Assembly: GCA_020831525.1 (NCBI GenBank)
Contig: JAFIGH010000001.1
Coordinates: 62,001-126,000, forward strand
From: Opitutales bacterium
GTDB taxonomy: Bacteria; Verrucomicrobiota; Verrucomicrobiia; Opitutales; Oceanipulchritudinaceae
DNA: 64,000 nt
Direction of reading: 5' to 3'
The notes beneath the pieces were generated by a model. The model saw only the letters and a list, made by a program, of their open reading frames with translations. It was not told the origin of the DNA and did no database searches. A program made the position numbers and the translations under genes. Shown in pieces: positions 44,531 to 55,000 of the stretch (position 1 is its first letter; the number at the start of each line of letters is the position of its first letter).

Positions 44531-45450
44531 AAGGAGCCCTCCGGCTCTTCGGTAACGGCGGCGGGCCCTGACCATGCGTCGGCCCCCGGCTCCAGAAAAT
44601 CGACGATGCTCCAAACCGGCGAAGCGGGATCCGTCGTTTCTTCGAGAGCAACGAGGATCTCCAAACCGGCGTGCCGGGTGAACTGCAGTTGACCGCACCG
44701 GTCCCCGCCGAGGCCGTTCCGCCGTCGGCGCTGTAGTGCAGGCGCACGCGCGCACCGGCGGCCCCGTCGACAAGATCGGTGCCGTCATTGCGCCACTGAG
44801 TAATACGTGGTGCCTGTCTGCAAGCCGGTCAGTTCCCAATCCAGCTCGCCGAGTGGAGCGCCCGCGCTTTCATCGCCGGGTCCTCCGTGACGCGCGCCAG
44901 CGTGATCATGGCCATGGCCCCGCCGTAGTTCACCTCCGAGCCGTTGTCGTGGTTTTTCGTTCCCGAATTGATGATGTGCGCCGACGTGTGGCCGCTGTGG
45001 ATCGCACCGAGGTAGGGCGAGGTATACAGCCAAAGCGCGGCGGACTCCACGCGTTGCCGGAAATCCTCCAGCCCGACTTCCTCGAAATACGGTGGCTGGA
45101 ATCCGGTGCCGCCGGACGCAGGCACCGGCTCGATGGGTATGACCTGCGGAACCTCCACGGCCATCGAAAGCCCGGAAACATCCGCCGCGTAGGCGCGCCA
45201 GTTGCCCAGAGAAGTGCCCCGCCCTGAAAGCTGTCGTTCGCCTCCGGCCAGTAATAGGACATCGCGCGCCCCGCCGTAAACGCCCCGTTCTCATGGCGCA
45301 GATAGAGATGCACCGGGATACTGCCCTTGGCCGGGCCCGCATTCAGCGCCCCCTCAAGGACGAACTCGTATTCCCGCTCCTGCGCAAAAAGCGGGCTCCC
45401 CGCGGCGATGCCGTCCGCAAAGCCGACGAGCGCAGCGGGTGAAGGCGGTC
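44449..45450 (-). pseudogene. Decayed remnant of a fourth secreted protein with the shared C-terminal module
   Basis: Reading from 45450 downward, pieces of one secreted protein appear in different frames. A jelly-roll-like segment (VGFADGIAAGSPLFAQEREYEFVLEG, then VHLYLRHENGAFTAG) shifts frame near 45230. It continues as FEEVGLEDFRQRVESAALW and YGGAMAMITLARVTEDP, meets a stop near 44829, and resumes as LTGLQTGTTYYSVAQWRNDGTDL. This is fused abruptly to ARVRLHYSADGG, a piece of the shared jelly-roll. A final fragment, EILVALEETTDPASPVW to PRFWRLRVDMP, matches the C-terminal tail of the three giant proteins. The order of pieces implies at least two internal deletions plus frameshifts. No function is expected. 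Confidence 0.7.
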
Positions 45451-45555
45451 AGACGGATGCGGCCAACCTGCTGCACCGGCTAAGATTGGCTGTCTCTATG
45501 CCTGTGCCTGAAACCTACGAATCTCGGCGAAGTTCCTACCGAGTCACGCGCGGAG

Positions 45556-45580
45556 AGCGGCGGTGGCAACTGCCGCCGCT
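45556..45580. terminator. GC-rich hairpin at the symporter stop codon
   Basis: AGCGGCGG (45556-45563) pairs perfectly with CCGCCGCT (45573-45580) over a 9-base loop. It lies directly at the 3' end of the symporter gene (stop 45580-45582). There is no T-tract on the minus strand, so it may be a pause or stability hairpin and not a full intrinsic terminator. Confidence 0.4.
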
Positions 45581-47550
45581 CACCAGAAAATAATATAGAG
45601 GATGACAGTCAATCCGATGACGCCGAAGCCGCAGAGTTTGGCGCCTTTGGAGGGGGTGATGTCCATGGCGGCGTTGACGGGGAGGACGACGGGTGTTCGA
45701 AGGGGTTTCCAGAGGGTCATCACGGTGCAGAAGAGCGCGACGATGATGAAGCACAGGCCCATGCGGTCGAGGAAGGACATGTTGTCGGAGAACCAGTATC
45801 CGCGCGAGGTCATCCAGTCGCCGAGGCCCCACTTGAAGGTGCCGTAAAGCACGGCGTTGAGGACGATGCCCATCCAGCCGAGGAACTTCGGCGCGGTGGG
45901 TATGAGCAGTCCGAAGAAGAAGACGGTGAGGATGCCCGGGCTGATGAAGCCCTGGAACTCCTGAATGAAGGTGAAGATGCCGCCGAAGCGCGGGCTTGCG
46001 AGGAAGGGTGCGATAATGGCCGCGATGATGACAAAGATGACGACGAAGGTGCGCCCCGCCATGACAAGAGTCGGCTGGGAAGCCTCTTTGAAGACGCGGT
46101 TGAAGATGTCCATCGTGGCGATGGTGGAGGCGGAATTGAGCATGGCCGCGAGCGAGCTGACGACGGCCCCGAAGATGGCGGCGAGGACGAACCACGAGAG
46201 CCACGGCTTGTCTTTGACGAGCATGCGCAGGAGGACGGCGAAGGTGGCGTCGTAGTTGTATCCGGTGAGTCGGGAGGTCCGCAGGGTTCGATCAGCTTGG
46301 CGCGCGTCGGCGGCCAGTAGATTGGCAAGTGCAGTGAGTTCGTCGGCTGTGAGGTAAGGGTCTTCGGCAGGCGGTATTGTTCCAGTAAGGGCGGCATTGT
46401 GGTGTATGACTCTCCAAGTGAGTTCGGGTTCCAGCTCCGCGAAGGTGGGGGAGACGATGAAGACGCGGTTGCCGCCGGCTTCGAGCTGTTCGAGGTGGAC
46501 GACATTGCGGGTCTGCGCGGCCTCGCGCAGCTGGTCGGAGAACAGATTGAAGGCCAGTATCCCCGGAATCACGACAACAAAGGGAATGAGGAGCTTGAGG
46601 AAAGCGGCGAGGACGATGCCCTTTTGCCCCTCGGCGACGGATTTGGCCGCGAGGGAACGCTGCATGATGTATTGGTTGAGGCCCCAGTAGAAGAAGTTGG
46701 GGATCCACAGCCCGAGGAGAAGGACCGTCCACGGGATCTCGGGGTCGTCGATGGGACGGACCATGTTGAGTTTGCCGCCGGATGTGTTGGGTCCGGTGCG
46801 GGGTTCGCCGTCGTTGAGGAGCTTGAAGCGTTCCCATGCGCCGGCCTGCTCAATGTCTTCGACCGTGGCGGAGGAGGTGGCGACACGCGTTTGGATGAGT
46901 TCCTCGGCGGGGGCCTGGGCGAGGGTGCTGAATGCAAGGACCATGACAATGGCCCCGCTGACGATAAGCGAGGCGCCCCAGATCAGGTCGGTCCATGCGC
47001 AGGCTCTGAGCCCGCCGATGAAGACATAGGCGGCCGCGACGATGGCGATGAGCCAGCAGGCGGCGGTGAGGCTGCCGAGGATGGGGACGTCGGGGTAGTA
47101 GCCGGAAATGACCGTCGCGCCGGAGTAAATGACGGCGGCGGTGGGCACGCCCACGAGGATGACGAGGGTGGCCACGGCCATGACGAAGCGGGAGAAGGGA
47201 CCGTAGCGGTATTCGAGAAACTCGGGGATGGTGTAGATGCCCGCCTTGAGGAACTTGGGCAGAAAGACGAGGGCGACGACAACGAGCGTGATCGCCGCCA
47301 TCCACTCGTAGGAGGCGATGGCCATGCCGAGCCAGTCGGAGGCTTTGCCCGACATGCCGACGAACTGTTCGGTGGAGATATTCGCGGCGATGAGGGAGAA
47401 GCCGACGAGCCAGAACGTCAGCCCGCGCCCGGCGAGGAAGTAGCCGGAAGCGCTCTTGTCGGTGTCTACCCCCCGTTTGCTTTTCCAGATGCCGAGACCG
47501 ACAACGCTGATGATGGCGATGAGAAAGAGGGTGATTTCGAGGGCGTGCAT
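45580..47550 (-). CDS. Sodium/solute symporter (SSS family, SGLT-like)
   Basis: The 656-residue protein has the SSS pattern of about 14 hydrophobic helices. Motifs include the N-terminal periplasmic helix followed by GYFLAGRGLTFWLVGFSLIAANISTEQFVGMSG (about 37-69), GIYTIPEFLEYRYGPFSRF, YVFIGGLRACAWTDLIW, WGLNQYIMQRSLAAKS and the sodium-site helix AAIFGAVVSSLAAMLNSASTIATMDIF. It is longer than minimal SSS proteins because of a soluble insertion at about 335-420. SGLT-like members couple sodium to hexose or other monosaccharide entry. It follows the esterase and GH2 genes on the same strand, so it probably imports sugar released by those enzymes. Two copies of the dispersed intergenic repeat lie upstream of its ATG. 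Confidence 0.92.
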   Translation of the reverse strand: MHALEITLFLIAIISVVGLGIWKSKRGVDTDKSASGYFLAGRGLTFWLVGFSLIAANISTEQFVGMSGKASDWLGMAIASYEWMAAITLVVVALVFLPKFLKAGIYTIPEFLEYRYGPFSRFVMAVATLVILVGVPTAAVIYSGATVISGYYPDVPILGSLTAACWLIAIVAAAYVFIGGLRACAWTDLIWGASLIVSGAIVMVLAFSTLAQAPAEELIQTRVATSSATVEDIEQAGAWERFKLLNDGEPRTGPNTSGGKLNMVRPIDDPEIPWTVLLLGLWIPNFFYWGLNQYIMQRSLAAKSVAEGQKGIVLAAFLKLLIPFVVVIPGILAFNLFSDQLREAAQTRNVVHLEQLEAGGNRVFIVSPTFAELEPELTWRVIHHNAALTGTIPPAEDPYLTADELTALANLLAADARQADRTLRTSRLTGYNYDATFAVLLRMLVKDKPWLSWFVLAAIFGAVVSSLAAMLNSASTIATMDIFNRVFKEASQPTLVMAGRTFVVIFVIIAAIIAPFLASPRFGGIFTFIQEFQGFISPGILTVFFFGLLIPTAPKFLGWMGIVLNAVLYGTFKWGLGDWMTSRGYWFSDNMSFLDRMGLCFIIVALFCTVMTLWKPLRTPVVLPVNAAMDITPSKGAKLCGFGVIGLTVILYIIFW

Positions 47551-47605
47551 GAGTGGTGGTGGTTTTGTGTAGTGGTTGGAAGTGGTGGAGTGGTGAAAGT
47601 GGGGC

Positions 47606-47685
47606 GTAGGCCGAAGCTTTAGCGAGGCACGGGTGCGGTTGGAAAGGGTGGGAGTGGGGCGTAGGCTGAAGCTTTAGCGAGGCAC
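47606..47685 (-). repeat. Dispersed intergenic repeat, copies 2 and 3
   Basis: Copy 2 (47606-47648) matches the element at 10405-10447 over 43 bases with two substitutions. Copy 3 (47661-47685) retains the first 25 bases without change. They stand in tandem between the esterase and symporter genes, beside the same GTGG-rich microsatellite type as copy 1. Confidence 0.8.
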
Positions 47686-47734
47686 TGGGTTGGGTGAAAA
47701 GATGAAAAGGGAGAATAAGACGAAGAGTAAGAGG

Positions 47735-49210
47735 TCAGTCGCGGGTTAGGAGAAGGGGTAGGGTGTCGGTGCGGAAGGGAACGGCGGGGAGGCCGGCGGA
47801 GTTGACGAGATTGGGATTGGCGGTTTCCTGCCATGCGAAGCGGGCGTGGCGGGGGCGGGGGACCTCCGGGCTGTGGAGGAGGACGCGGTCGCCGTCGATT
47901 TCCGCTTCGGCTTCGACAAAGACGCCGTCTTTGCCGGCGATGAGAAAGTGGGAGGGAGCTTCGCTGTCGCGGGTGCGGAGACCGTCGCCGGTGTGTTTGA
48001 ATCGGAGGGCGATGCGTCCGCCGCCGTGATGCTCAACTTCCGTAAACACGGGGCTGTGGACGGTTCGTCCGGTGCGGCCGTAGGTTTCGGCGAGGGCGAG
48101 TCCGGCGAGGCGGAGGCCGACGTCGCGTTTGTTGGTCGGGTGAATGTCGCGCGCGTTACCGGCGAGGTCGGTGGTGACGATCATCCCGGTATAGGGGATT
48201 TCGGTACACGTTGCCTGGACTTCCCAAAAGTGCGGAAGGGCTTCGGGCGTGAGCTTTTCGGGAAACTGCTCGCGCTCGGAGTAGTTGAAGGGGGCGAGCT
48301 GGACGAAGTAGAACGGCGCGCCGAAGTCGTTCCACGCGCGTCGCCAGCCTTCGACGAGGGCGCGTTTCTTGGCGCGGTAGATCTCGCCGTCGGCGACCAT
48401 GACATTGGCCTCGCCCTGGTACCAAAGAAAGCCGCGCAGTGTGAAGGGCAGGACCGGGCGGATCATGCTTTCGAAGAGTTCGGTGGCCTGCACGCCTTCG
48501 ACCCATGCGAAGTAGGTCTCTTCGAGCAGCGGTTCGAGCCGGGGGTCGCGGAGGAAGGCTTCGCGCGGGGTCCATGCCTCGATCATGGTGCCGCCGTAGC
48601 TGGAATGGATGAGGCCAACGGGTACGTCCAGCTCGCGTACGAGTTCGCGCCCGAAAAAATAGGCGGCGGCGGAAAAGGGAATGGCATCGACCGATTCCGG
48701 GGTGCAGGGAATCCACCGCATCTGGACATCGGGGCGCTTGACCTCGCCCTTGTGCGGCACCTGGAAGAGCCGGAGTGTCGGGTGGTCGGCGGCGGCGATC
48801 TCCTCCTCGTGGTTGCCGGTCGGCTTTTGCCCGCGCATCTCGCCGAGCGGCTTTTCCATGTTGGACTGCCCGGAGGCGAGCCACACTTCACCGACAAGAA
48901 CGTCGTGGAAGGCGGGACCGGCGCCGTCGGCACCGGTGACGGAGAGCACGCGGGGTTCAGCGCTCGCGGAGAGGGGGCCGAGGTAAAGCGTCCATCCGCC
49001 GTCGTCGCCCGCGCGCGCGGTTGCTTCCCGGTCGCCGAAGCGCACGGCGACGGCTTCGCCGGGCGGGGCCTGCCCCCATATCTTTACGGCGCGGTCGCGC
49101 TGCAGGACCATGTGGTCGCTGAAGACGGGGGGCAGCGTGATCTCCGCCGCGAGGACGGCGGGGAGCGCGAAGGCGAGAAAGGTGGACAGGCGGCGCGGCG
49201 TGCTTCCCAT
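47735..49210 (-). CDS. Secreted sialate O-acetylesterase-type carbohydrate esterase
   Basis: The 491-residue protein begins with a signal peptide (MGSTPRRLSTFLAFALPAVLAAE). It has an N-terminal beta-sandwich (PPVFSDHMVLQRDRAVKIWG, about 27-46) typical of bacterial sialate O-acetylesterase/CE20-like proteins. The SGNH-type nucleophile motif is ASGQSNME (about 111-118). IHSSYGGTMIEAWTPREA (about 200-217) forms a second conserved block. The catalytic Asp-His pair is suggested by RDIHPTNKRDVGLRLA near 355. Such esterases remove acetyl groups from sialic acid, xylan or pectin side chains. The gene starts 21 bases after the GH2 stop, forming an operon with it and, after the repeat region, the SSS symporter. 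Confidence 0.9.
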   Translation of the reverse strand: MGSTPRRLSTFLAFALPAVLAAEITLPPVFSDHMVLQRDRAVKIWGQAPPGEAVAVRFGDREATARAGDDGGWTLYLGPLSASAEPRVLSVTGADGAGPAFHDVLVGEVWLASGQSNMEKPLGEMRGQKPTGNHEEEIAAADHPTLRLFQVPHKGEVKRPDVQMRWIPCTPESVDAIPFSAAAYFFGRELVRELDVPVGLIHSSYGGTMIEAWTPREAFLRDPRLEPLLEETYFAWVEGVQATELFESMIRPVLPFTLRGFLWYQGEANVMVADGEIYRAKKRALVEGWRRAWNDFGAPFYFVQLAPFNYSEREQFPEKLTPEALPHFWEVQATCTEIPYTGMIVTTDLAGNARDIHPTNKRDVGLRLAGLALAETYGRTGRTVHSPVFTEVEHHGGGRIALRFKHTGDGLRTRDSEAPSHFLIAGKDGVFVEAEAEIDGDRVLLHSPEVPRPRHARFAWQETANPNLVNSAGLPAVPFRTDTLPLLLTRD

Positions 49211-49230
49211 GGGCGTAGGTCAAGATTCAC

Positions 49231-51842
49231 TCAGAAGTAGCCGACTTCAATAGAAACTTTGGTTTCTCCGAGGCCGGGCGCATGAGCCTTCAGCTCGATC
49301 TCGCCGGATTCAGGAAGGGACCGCACGACAACGAGGGCGCGTCCTTCGAAGACCCGCCGCGTCGTTGCATGGTAGGATTCGCGGCTCGTGAGGTCGGCGC
49401 TGCCCACGGCGACGATCTCGCCGGGGCCGGTGATGCTGTAAGTGACGGAGTCGTCGGCGGCGTAGAGGCGGTGGTCGTCATCGTCGACTATTTCGACGAC
49501 GATGAAGGCGAGGTCGTTGCCGTCTGCCTGGAGGCTGAACCGTTCGGGCTGTAGAGCGATGCGCGCGGGTTCGCCGGCGGTCTCGAGAACGAAGGTCTCC
49601 ACTTCTTTGCCGCCGCGCAGGCCGACGGCCTTCAGCTCGCCGGGCTGATAGGGAACGGAGAAGACGGCTTTGAACTCTTCGGCGCGGGTTGTCGGGGCTT
49701 CGCCGACGCGGCGACCGTTGAGGTAAAGGCGCACGGCCTCGTGGCGCGAATACACTTCCACGCGCAGCGGCTCACCCTCTTGGCCGGGCCAATTCCAGTC
49801 GGCGCGCATGGGAGGGACGGCCCACTGCGAGAGGTTCCATGATCCGCCGTCCGGCGCAGGCTTTTCGACGGCTGCGTAAAGCGTTTCGCCCCGGTCCCAG
49901 ACAATGTTCCGGTAGTGGGAGACGGGCTTGCGGTAGCCGGTGATGTCGATGTCGCCGCAGGCCGCGCCGTGCCACGGATAGTGGCTGCCCTCCCAATGGG
50001 CGAAAGGTTCTTCGTCGGGCGGAAAGACACGGCCGATGCCCGCTTCGCCCAAGTAGTCGATGGCGCTCCAGACAAAATCGCCGATGACGTAGGGGTTGTC
50101 GTTGGTGGCCGCCCATGAGGCGAAGGCGTCTACCTGGTAGGACTCGGAGCCGTAGATGATGCGGCCGGGGACGCGCTCGTGGTCTTCCGCGTGGCGGTGC
50201 AGTTCGTAGTTGTAGCCCGCGACGTCGAGTGTAGCGAAGAGGGGATCGAGGTTGGACCAGTCGCCGGTCTCGCCGAGCCCGTTGACGCCGGCGGTGGCGA
50301 GGCGCACCGGGTTGTTGGGATGGGCGGTTTCAAAGCTGCGCACGCGCTCGACCATGGCTTCGGCCATGTCGACGGCGCGGGGGGCGGCCCGCTCGTACAT
50401 TTCGTTGCCGATGCTCCACATGACGACGGAGGCGTGGTTGCGGTCGCGCCGGATCATCATGTCGAGATCGTATTTCCACCAATCGTCAAAGATCTCCCCG
50501 TAGTCGTGGGGCAGTTTCTTTGCGCGCCAGCCGTCGAAGACCTCGTTGATGACCATGAGACCGAGCCGGTCGCAGGCTTCGAGAAAGGCGGTGGACGGCA
50601 GGTTGTGGGCGGTGCGCACGGCGTTGAATCCGGCCGCTTTGAGAAGACGCACCTTGCGCTCCTCGGCGGCGGCGTGGGCGGCGGCGCCGAGCGGACCGTT
50701 GTCATGGTGGACGTTGCCGCCGAAGAGGTGGAGCTGCTGGTCGCGGATCAGTTCAAAGCCGAATTCCGGGCGCACGCGCACATCGCGCACACCGAAGGTG
50801 GTCTCGACACGGTCGGTCATGAGGTCGCCCACCCACACGCGGGTGACCGCACGGTAGAGGGCGGGGTTGTCCGGCGACCAGAGATCGGGACGGGCGATGG
50901 GGATCTTGCGGCTGTCCATGGCCGTTTCTCCCGGCGGGATTTCAATCTCAAAGCCGGCCGAATGGAGCGGATAGTGCTCCGGATCGATGAAGACCGTTTC
51001 GACGCGTGCCGTCTGCGGGGTGTCCTTCGTGTTGCGCACCTCGACTTTGACCCACATCGTGGCTGTCTCGGGGTAGACGTCCCATGGCGCGACCTCGACA
51101 CCGTAGGGCGCGACGTGGACGGGGTGGGTGACGTCCAGCCACACCGGTCGGTAGATGCCGGAGCCTGTGTACCAGCGGCTGTGGGGCTGGGGTTCGTTTT
51201 CGACGCGCACGGCGAGGTGGTTGGCCTCGCCGAGTGTGACATGCGGCGTCAGGTCGAAGCGGAAGGGGGTGTAGCCGCTCGGGTGTTTGCCGAGGCGCTC
51301 GCCGTTGATCCACACGGTGGCGTTGCGGTAGACGCCTTCGAATTCGATTTCGATACGTCGGCCCACCCAGTGCGCGGGGGCCTCGAACTCATGGCGGTAC
51401 CAGCCCGTGCCGGTCGGGAAGTAACCGCCTCCGCCCGCCGACGCGGCATCGGGATCGGTTTCGAGCCCGATGCTCCAGTCGTGCGGCAGGTGAACGGTTT
51501 CCCAGCCGCGCGGCTCGAACGCGGGGGCTTCGGCGCCGTCGACATCGCCGTGGTGGAAGTGCCAGCCGCGGTCGAGCGGGACGCGCTTGCCGGCCCGCCC
51601 CGAGAGAACCGGCGGGGAGAAGAGCAGCCGGGGCCCGCCCGCGCGGGGGGGGGCAGGTGACGGGTTGCCCCGCCGGGGGGCTCGACCGGGGGGGGTTCGG
51701 CGCCGGCGACATCGGGGTGGTGTACGTGCCCGCCGGGGTCGAGCGGGACGCGCGCGCGCGCGAGCGCCGAGACATCGGGCACGGCAAAGAGCAGGAGGGC
51801 CGCCAGCGCGGCCGCGTGGGATCGTATTTCCGGTAAACGCAT
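49231..51842 (-). CDS. Secreted GH2 glycoside hydrolase, reading frame broken by a 167-bp tandem duplication
   Basis: The body (49231 to about 51585) has the GH2 order: sugar-binding jelly-roll (HLPHDWS, GTGWYRHEF, GVYRNATVWINGERLG), Ig-like domain, and TIM barrel with the acid/base glutamate in WSIGNEMYE and the nucleophile glutamate in IIYGSESYQ. C-terminal beta domains (GEPLRVEVYSRHEAVRLYLNG) follow. The signal peptide (from ATG 51842, MRLPEIRSHAAALAALLLFAVPDVSA) lies in another frame, because 51485-51651 and 51652-51818 are tandem copies. Removing one copy restores a single 814-residue frame in which the leader runs straight into RVPLDRGWHF. Activity is beta-galactosidase- or glucuronidase-like. 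The upstream Arg/Pro-rich in-frame stretch to 51894 is not real protein. Confidence 0.85.
51485..51818. repeat. Gapless 167-bp tandem duplication in the GH2 gene
   Basis: Positions 51485-51585 align without gaps to 51652-51752 with about 16 differences, nearly all changes to C or G in the second copy. Over 51586-51651 versus 51753-51818 the first copy is the corrupted one. Each half is therefore clean in only one copy, which is the pattern expected from misjoined low-quality read ends. Confidence 0.8.
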
Positions 51843-51976
51843 GATCGTTTGCTTTGGTAGGGTTTTGAGGAGACTGTCCTTTCGCAGCGCGCAAATGCCC
51901 GTCCCGGGTGGTGCGCCGACGGCGTTCCCGGTGCGTTTCCTTACACGCATTTTCCGAAGTGTGGGGCGGAATCCGG

Positions 51977-52030
51977 TTGACACAAGATTTTTCATGAAAC
52001 AGAAGGTATTTTGTATTATTTCATATGAAA
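51977..52030 (+). promoter_or_regulatory. Promoter/operator region of the GH106 operon
   Basis: TTGACA (51977-51982), the perfect palindrome TTTCATGAAA (51990-51999) and the perfect 12-bp palindrome TTTCATATGAAA (52019-52030) lie in this AT-rich stretch. TTCATG (51991) and TATTAT (52014) are 17 bases apart. The same elements recur at 59220-59273. The second palindrome covers the apparent ATG at 52025. Confidence 0.6.
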
Positions 52031-55000
52031 CAGTTTTGGACTACCCCTAAGGCTATCCGCTTCAGCCCCGCCCCCATTCGCGATTCGGTGCGGTTTCCGC
52101 GATTGGCCGGAATTTTAGCGCTCGCGGTCGCCGCGTTTACGCCGCCCGCCGCCGGTTCCGGGGACCTCGGCGAATTATTCGACGATCCGCCCAGCGAGGC
52201 GTTGCCGTGGACCTACTGGTATTGGCTGGAGGCGGCGGTCTCCAAGGACGGGATCACGGCGGATCTCGAGGCGATGGCCGACGCCGGTATCGGCGGCGCG
52301 TTTCTCATGACGATCCGCGGCCCGGCCGACCCGCCGGTGTGGGATCCGCCGGTGAACCAGTTGACACCCGAGTGGTGGGCGAAGGTCCGCCATGCCTTTG
52401 CGGAGGCCGACCGGCTGGGCGTTGAGATTGTCATGCACGCGTGCGACGGGTTTGCCGTGGCGGGCGGTCCGTGGGTCACGCCGGAGCTTTCCATGCAGAA
52501 AGTCGTCTGGACGGCGGCGCATGTCGAGGCGGGGCGCCGCATCAACATCACACTGGAACAGCCCGAGGATTACGAAGGCTATTACGAGGATATCGCCGTC
52601 TTCGCCTTTCCGTCGTATCCCGGCGCGGGTAAGGACTCGCGCACGGTGCCGCCGGTGGTGACGACGAGCCTGCCCGGCGTGGACGCTTCGTTTCTTGCCG
52701 AGGGCAAGGGCGGGGACCGCCTGCGGCACGATTCCCTTGAGCCGATGTGGATTCAATACGCCTTTGACGAACCGTTCACGGCGCGCTCCGTTGTCCTCGA
52801 TCCGGACGGGCGCGATTTCCAGTCGCGGCGCATGAGCCTCCATGTGAGTGACGACGGAGAGAATTTCCGCCAAGTCTACCGCATGGAATCGCCGCGGCAC
52901 GGCTGGCAGGACTACGAACAGAACCTCACCTACTCGATCCCGCCGGTGACGGCGCGGTATTTCCGGTTCAAATACGATCCCATGGGCACGGAGCCGGGGT
53001 CCGAGGACCTTGACACGGCGAAGTGGCGCCCGCGCCTGCGCATACGCGGCCTCCTGCTTTCAAGCGAGCCCCGCATCCACCACTTCGAAGGGAAGAACGG
53101 CGGCATCTGGCGTGTGAGCCCGTACACGACGGAAGAGATGATCCCGCCCGGCGTGGTTGTGGCGAAGGAAGACCTCATTGACGTCACGGAGCACATGCGG
53201 AGCAACGGGCGCTTCCGCTGGACGCCGCCGGAGCGCGGGGAATGGACAATTTTGCGCGTGGGCCACACCTCCACCGGCCACACCAACGCGACCGGCGGGG
53301 CGGGCGTCGGTCTCGAGGTCGACAAGTTCAATCCCGAGGCGGCGCGTCTGCAGTTTGACAGGTGGTTCGGCGAGGCGCTGCGGCAGGCCGGCCCGGACCG
53401 AGCGGGGCGCGTGTTGAGCGCGTTGCACAACGACAGTTGGGAGTGCGGCAGCCAGAACTGGTCTCCCGTCTTCCGGGCCGAGTTCAAGGAGCGCCGGGGC
53501 TACGATCCTGTGCCGTGGCTGCCCGCCATGGCCGGCATACCCGTCGGCAGCGCGGAGGACTCTGAGCGCTTCCTGCACGACGTGCGCGAAACGATCGAGG
53601 AACTGATCATGGACAACTACTTCAAGGTGATGCGCGATCTGGCACACGAAGCCGGTTGTTTTTACACCGGCGAGGCGACCGCGCCGGTGACTGTAACGGA
53701 CGGCTTGCGCCACTTTGATATTCTGGACGTGCCGATGGCGGAGTTCTGGCTCCGCAGCCCGACGCACGACAAACCCAACGACAATCTCGATGCCGTCTCC
53801 GGTGCGCACATCTACGGCAAGCCGATTGTGGCGGTGGAAGCCTTCACGCAGGTGCGCATGGCATGGGACGAATACCCCGGCATGCTCAAGGCCCTCGGCG
53901 ACCGCAACTTCGCCCTCGGTTTCAACCGGTTCGTCTACCACGTGTATGTCCACAACCCGTGGATGGACCGCAAGCCGGGCATGACGCTCGGCGGGGTGGG
54001 GCTCTTTTTCCAGCGCGACCAGACATGGTGGGAGCCCGGCAAGGCGTGGGTCGACTACAAGAAGCGGGCACAGACCCTCCTGCAACAGGGTACCCATGTG
54101 GCCGATGTGGCCGTGTTCATCGGCGAAGACATGCCGCGGCGGGCGGTCTTGCCGGAGCGGCTCGCGGTGTGGGCACCGGGGCTGGTCGGGCGTGAAGCGT
54201 ATTTGGAGAATCAATTGCGCCGGATCAACCGCGACCTCGCTTTGCAGGAAGAACCCATGGGTGTCATGAACTCCGCCAACATGGCCCGGCCCGAGGATTG
54301 GACCGATCCGCTGCGCGGATACAAATACGATTCCGTGAACCGTGACGCCCTTTTGCGCCTCGCCGAAGTGCGGGACGGGCGTATCGAATTTCCGGGCGGG
54401 GCAAGCTACGGTATCCTGATTGTTCCCGGTTCGCGCAAGATGTCACCGGAAGGCGGGCGCATGTCCCTCGATATGGCGCGCCGCATCGGCGAACTGGCGG
54501 AGGCCGGGGCGACGATTTTCGTGAACGAGCGTCCGACACGCGGCTTCGGTCCGCAGGATGACGAAAAACTTGCCGAACTTGTCGACCGCTGGTGGCCGTA
54601 TGGCTGGGAAGGTGTGCGCGAGGTGGGCGACGGTCTCGTCCTGCGCGGACCGGTTTGGGACGATGACCTCACCGCCTACGGCATGGAGCGCGACTTCTTT
54701 GCCCTTGAGGATGACGGATCGCTCGCGCGCCGCCTTGCGTGGACGCACCGCCGCAGCGAGGATCTCGATGTCTATTTCATTTCGAACCAGACCGGAGAAA
54801 AGCGTTCGCTGGAGGTCTCTCTGCGGGCCTCCGGACGTGTGCCGGAGCTGTGGGACGCCGTCACCGGCGAACGCCGTGTGGCGCGGACATGGAAGATCGA
54901 GGACGGGCGCACGGTCCTGCCGCTTCGCCTCGATGCGGAAGGTTCCATCTTTGTTGTCATGCGCGAACCGGCCCGGGCGGCGGCGGCGGGCGCGGAAGAC

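Noticed and set aside
51586-51894. Arg/Pro-rich N-terminus in frame with the GH2 body
   Set aside because: It is the corrupted duplicate read in the wrong frame; the real leader is in the frame starting at 51842.
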